Below, piece after piece: positions 61,976 through 64,000 of a stretch of DNA of 64,000 bases. The number at the start of each line of letters is the position of its first letter. Position 1 is the first letter of the stretch. The translations under genes and the position numbers were made by a program. The DNA comes from Rhizophagus clarus (Eukaryota; Glomeromycota; Glomeromycetes; Glomerales; Glomeraceae), in contig BLAL01000215.1 in the NCBI GenBank assembly GCA_015698045.1, positions 868,001 through 932,000 of the forward strand, given 5' to 3'. A model generated the notes under the pieces. That model was not told the DNA's origin and searched no databases. It saw nothing but the letters and a program-made list of their open reading frames with translations.

Positions 61976-62299
61976 ATGAAATTCGTATTAAAGTTTATTC
62001 TCGTCATAGTAGCTTTCAGCGCTTTTGTCGCAGCTACGGAGTCTCTAAATTGGAAAAGAGACGAACCACGTATTTCTCCCGTTGAAAAAAGCTCATCTTT
62101 GGTGGCAAGGGATTCTGGTTGCCCATCTGGAACCTATTTATGTTCAGATAGTGAAGGGGGATGTTGCTCAGTCGGCACATCTTGTTTACCTAACTTCCAG
62201 TGTAGCGGTCCTGCTCCTACTAGTGGAGTGGCATTAGAAACATCATCAGCAATCCCACAAATATTCTCAATTGTATTAGCTTATTTATATTTAGTTTAA
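61976..62299 (+). CDS. Secreted, probably GPI-anchored cysteine-rich protein
   Basis: A single exon of 107 residues. Residues 1-20 (MKFVLKFILVIVAFSAFVAA) form a clear signal peptide with an AxA-like cleavage site. KR at 27-28 and VAR at 43-45 could be processed by Kex2-type protease. The mature core has six cysteines in the spacing C49-x6-C56-x6-C63-C64-x5-C70-x5-C76, including GGCC and a CPSGTYLC start, a compact disulphide module found in many fungal cell-wall and effector-like proteins. After a Ser/Gly/Thr stretch (a likely anchor attachment near 83-84) the C-terminus 92-107 is hydrophobic, as needed for GPI attachment. Expected at the cell surface or wall. Possible role in the plant interface is inference only. 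No repeats interrupt it. Confidence 0.85.
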   Translation: MKFVLKFILVIVAFSAFVAATESLNWKRDEPRISPVEKSSSLVARDSGCPSGTYLCSDSEGGCCSVGTSCLPNFQCSGPAPTSGVALETSSAIPQIFSIVLAYLYLV

Positions 62300-63283
62300 C
62301 TAATATATTAGTTTATCGAATTAAAACTTTTTTTTACTTATATAAATTATATTTTATAAAATATAGATAATAAACACCATATTTTTGTATACTTATTGTT
62401 AATAAATCTATATGTCGACTATATAATTGAATTTGTTCAGTTTAAAATCACTATCAGAATGATTTTGCAATTTCTTTATTACCACTTTTTTTTTTTTTTT
62501 GAGTTAAACATATTATTTTATTCATTTACTTACAAATTTGTATTAAACTTCAATACGTGGTTAATTCATGAAGTTCACGTAAATTTAACACATATTATAG
62601 GCCACCGCATGTACTCGTGGGTACTATTTCTGGGGATATACATACTACTATGTGGGGTGTTATATATGGGGTTATATATAATAATCCTTATTCTGCCCGT
62701 TTGTAAATAAGTAGTGACAAATCTAATAAAGCCCTATAAAAAATTTTTGTCGGATATACTCCGAATTTATTGAAAACATTCCGATTATACCGATTATATT
62801 TCAAGTTGAAATTTAGTAATTTTAATATGATAAAAAGTATCCGAAAAATTTTGAAGATATTCCGATTTTGTATTCAAATTGACGATTATTTAACAATCAA
62901 AATATAGTTATTTCTAAAAGATTTTTTTTTTTATTCTTTTTTATTATGAACGTACCAATTGAACAATTTTACTTAGAATATTTTTATTAACAACATTTTT
63001 CAACTAAAATGTGATAATACTGATTAATGGTACAGCTAGTAATGATTAGCTTGTCTGTTATATTTGACTTGAATTCTTGAACCATGATCGAATATTTTAA
63101 AGTTTAAATTAATTTACACTTTTTTTTTTTAACTTTTTTTAAACTCTCCTTCGTTTTTTTTCTTCCCTTCGTCCAATCTCTTGTCCTTTTTCTCTCTTTG
63201 AAGTGTATAATTTTCATATCTCATTAAAGGATGCATTTGAAGTTAGGTGCCGTTTGTCAATCTGAACATTATGAATAGGTAAG
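62300..63283. other. Spacer with small CCGATT repeats
   Basis: An ORF at 62396-62710 is hydrophobic and composition-driven. At 62750-62880 ATTCCGAT(T/A) motifs recur several times, resembling the CCGATTTT cluster at 6.7-7.1 kb. Confidence 0.45.
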
Positions 63284-63532
63284 ACGAAAAGTTGTAGAGT
63301 ATGGGGGAGGTGTTGAGTAGAGTATAGCCACATCACATATGATCATGTGTTGTGACGCGTCTACCTGCGTGACATATACTTAAGTGATAAATAAACAGAC
63401 CGGTCTAGGCCTTTCTATATATGGTATATTTACTATGTAAATCATTCATGCATATTATTCATCACCTGAGTATAGTGTCACATGGAAGTTATACTCTACT
63501 CAACACCTCCCTCATACTCTACAACTTTTCGT
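63284..63532. mobile_element. About 250-bp MITE with 44-bp inverted repeats
   Basis: ACGAAAAGTTGTAGAGTATG from 63284 is inverted as CATACTCTACAACTTTTCGT ending at 63532. The match continues through GGGAGGTGTTGAGTAGAGTATA with one G/A difference. Flanking ATGAAT copies (about 63271-63276 and 63541-63546) may be a 6-bp duplication if the ends extend about 8-10 bases outward, where the inverted match is poor. No coding capacity. Confidence 0.75.
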
Positions 63533-63546
63533 ATCACTCTTATGAA

Positions 63547-64000
63547 TTTAGTGTGCCCCAGATGCGATATATCCGATAAACAGAATGAATCCTCTGCCAT
63601 CCAACAAGGATGAGTTTTTTAGGCATTTAAAAGTAAGTGATTCGTTTCTTTCCCAAGTCAGGAACTATGCACCAGATGATTATGAAGACATTTGAGTCAT
63701 TGAAGTCAATGCATATTCTTAAAGAGAATGGTAGTGAACGTAATTAGAGAATGTGCAGTACTTACATTGAATGCTTTTTAAACCTTTTAATTTTATTCAT
63801 TCAAATTTATCGTGATATCGATTGGTCGTTATACAAATGCTTGTGGAGTGACGACTAAATAATTAGTTATCTCAATTGCTTCGGTGAGTTCAAGTTATCT
63901 TTTATCTTATTGCCTTTTCTAAAACTTTTCTCGTTCATACATGAATGGCGATATAATCGAGATTAACTTTATTTATAGCATTCTGCTTGAAACTTTGATT
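63547..64000. other. Right-edge spacer, nothing recognised
   Basis: No ORF long enough to support; AT-rich. Confidence 0.45.

Noticed and set aside
62396-62710. Hydrophobic 104-residue ORF
   Set aside because: Composition-driven, contains a poly-F run from a T tract, no signal, splice or family evidence.
1-64000. CRISPR arrays, bacterial operons, rRNA and tRNA genes
   Set aside because: None seen; the introns and gene families are eukaryotic, and the regular repeats are satellites without unique spacers.

Overview
The window is AT-rich, intron-bearing eukaryotic DNA with few genes and many mobile elements. Short GT..AG introns, a split protein kinase of the tyrosine-kinase-like type, a beta-propeller plus ion-transport-domain protein, an F-box protein and several transposase families I associate with Rhizophagus suggest an arbuscular mycorrhizal fungus, Rhizophagus irregularis or a close relative. 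This is an inference from gene families and composition; no rRNA or other species marker is present.

Layout. 0-2.4 kb: a Tnp2 (CACTA-like) transposase on the minus strand, running off the left edge, with one in-frame stop. 4.0-6.1 kb: a six-exon plus-strand gene for an RS-rich protein with an acidic tail. 6.4-9.5 kb: subterminal-repeat-like arrays, a broken hAT dimerisation domain and an unrecognised broken reading frame. 9.5-14.5 kb: degenerate tandem repeats and a long, heavily mutated DDE-type pseudogene on the minus strand. 15.2-15.9 kb: two foldback elements, one with a perfect 9-bp target-site duplication. 16.5-20.8 kb: a small membrane protein (minus), a doubtful small secreted ORF (plus) and a four-exon protein kinase (plus). 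22.3-25.2 kb: a complete Mutator-like element (MULE) with 93-bp terminal inverted repeats and a 10-bp duplication; its transposase carries two stops. 25.4-28.1 kb: a second element-like block filled with a 180-bp higher-order satellite. 29.8-36.0 kb: the propeller/ion-channel gene, with frameshifts and stops. 37.6-58.2 kb: a gene-free array of about 1.2-kb units with 15 copies of a conserved 70-bp core, including an inverted block and nested insertions. 59.0-64.0 kb: an F-box gene, a hAT-like MITE, a secreted GPI-anchor-type cysteine-rich protein with a TATA box, and a last foldback element.

The likely working genes (RS-rich protein, membrane protein, kinase, F-box protein, cysteine-rich secreted protein) do not form a pathway; they are islands among repeats. 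The strongest cross-cutting signals are (a) stops in five unrelated sequences that nearly all fit C-to-T or G-to-A changes at Trp, Arg or Gln codons, matched by the three MULE inverted-repeat mismatches, which are all A/G transitions; (b) a CACGTG palindrome inside the terminal repeats of three different elements and in many satellite units; (c) insertions inside the satellite whose uninterrupted sites can be read from sister units.
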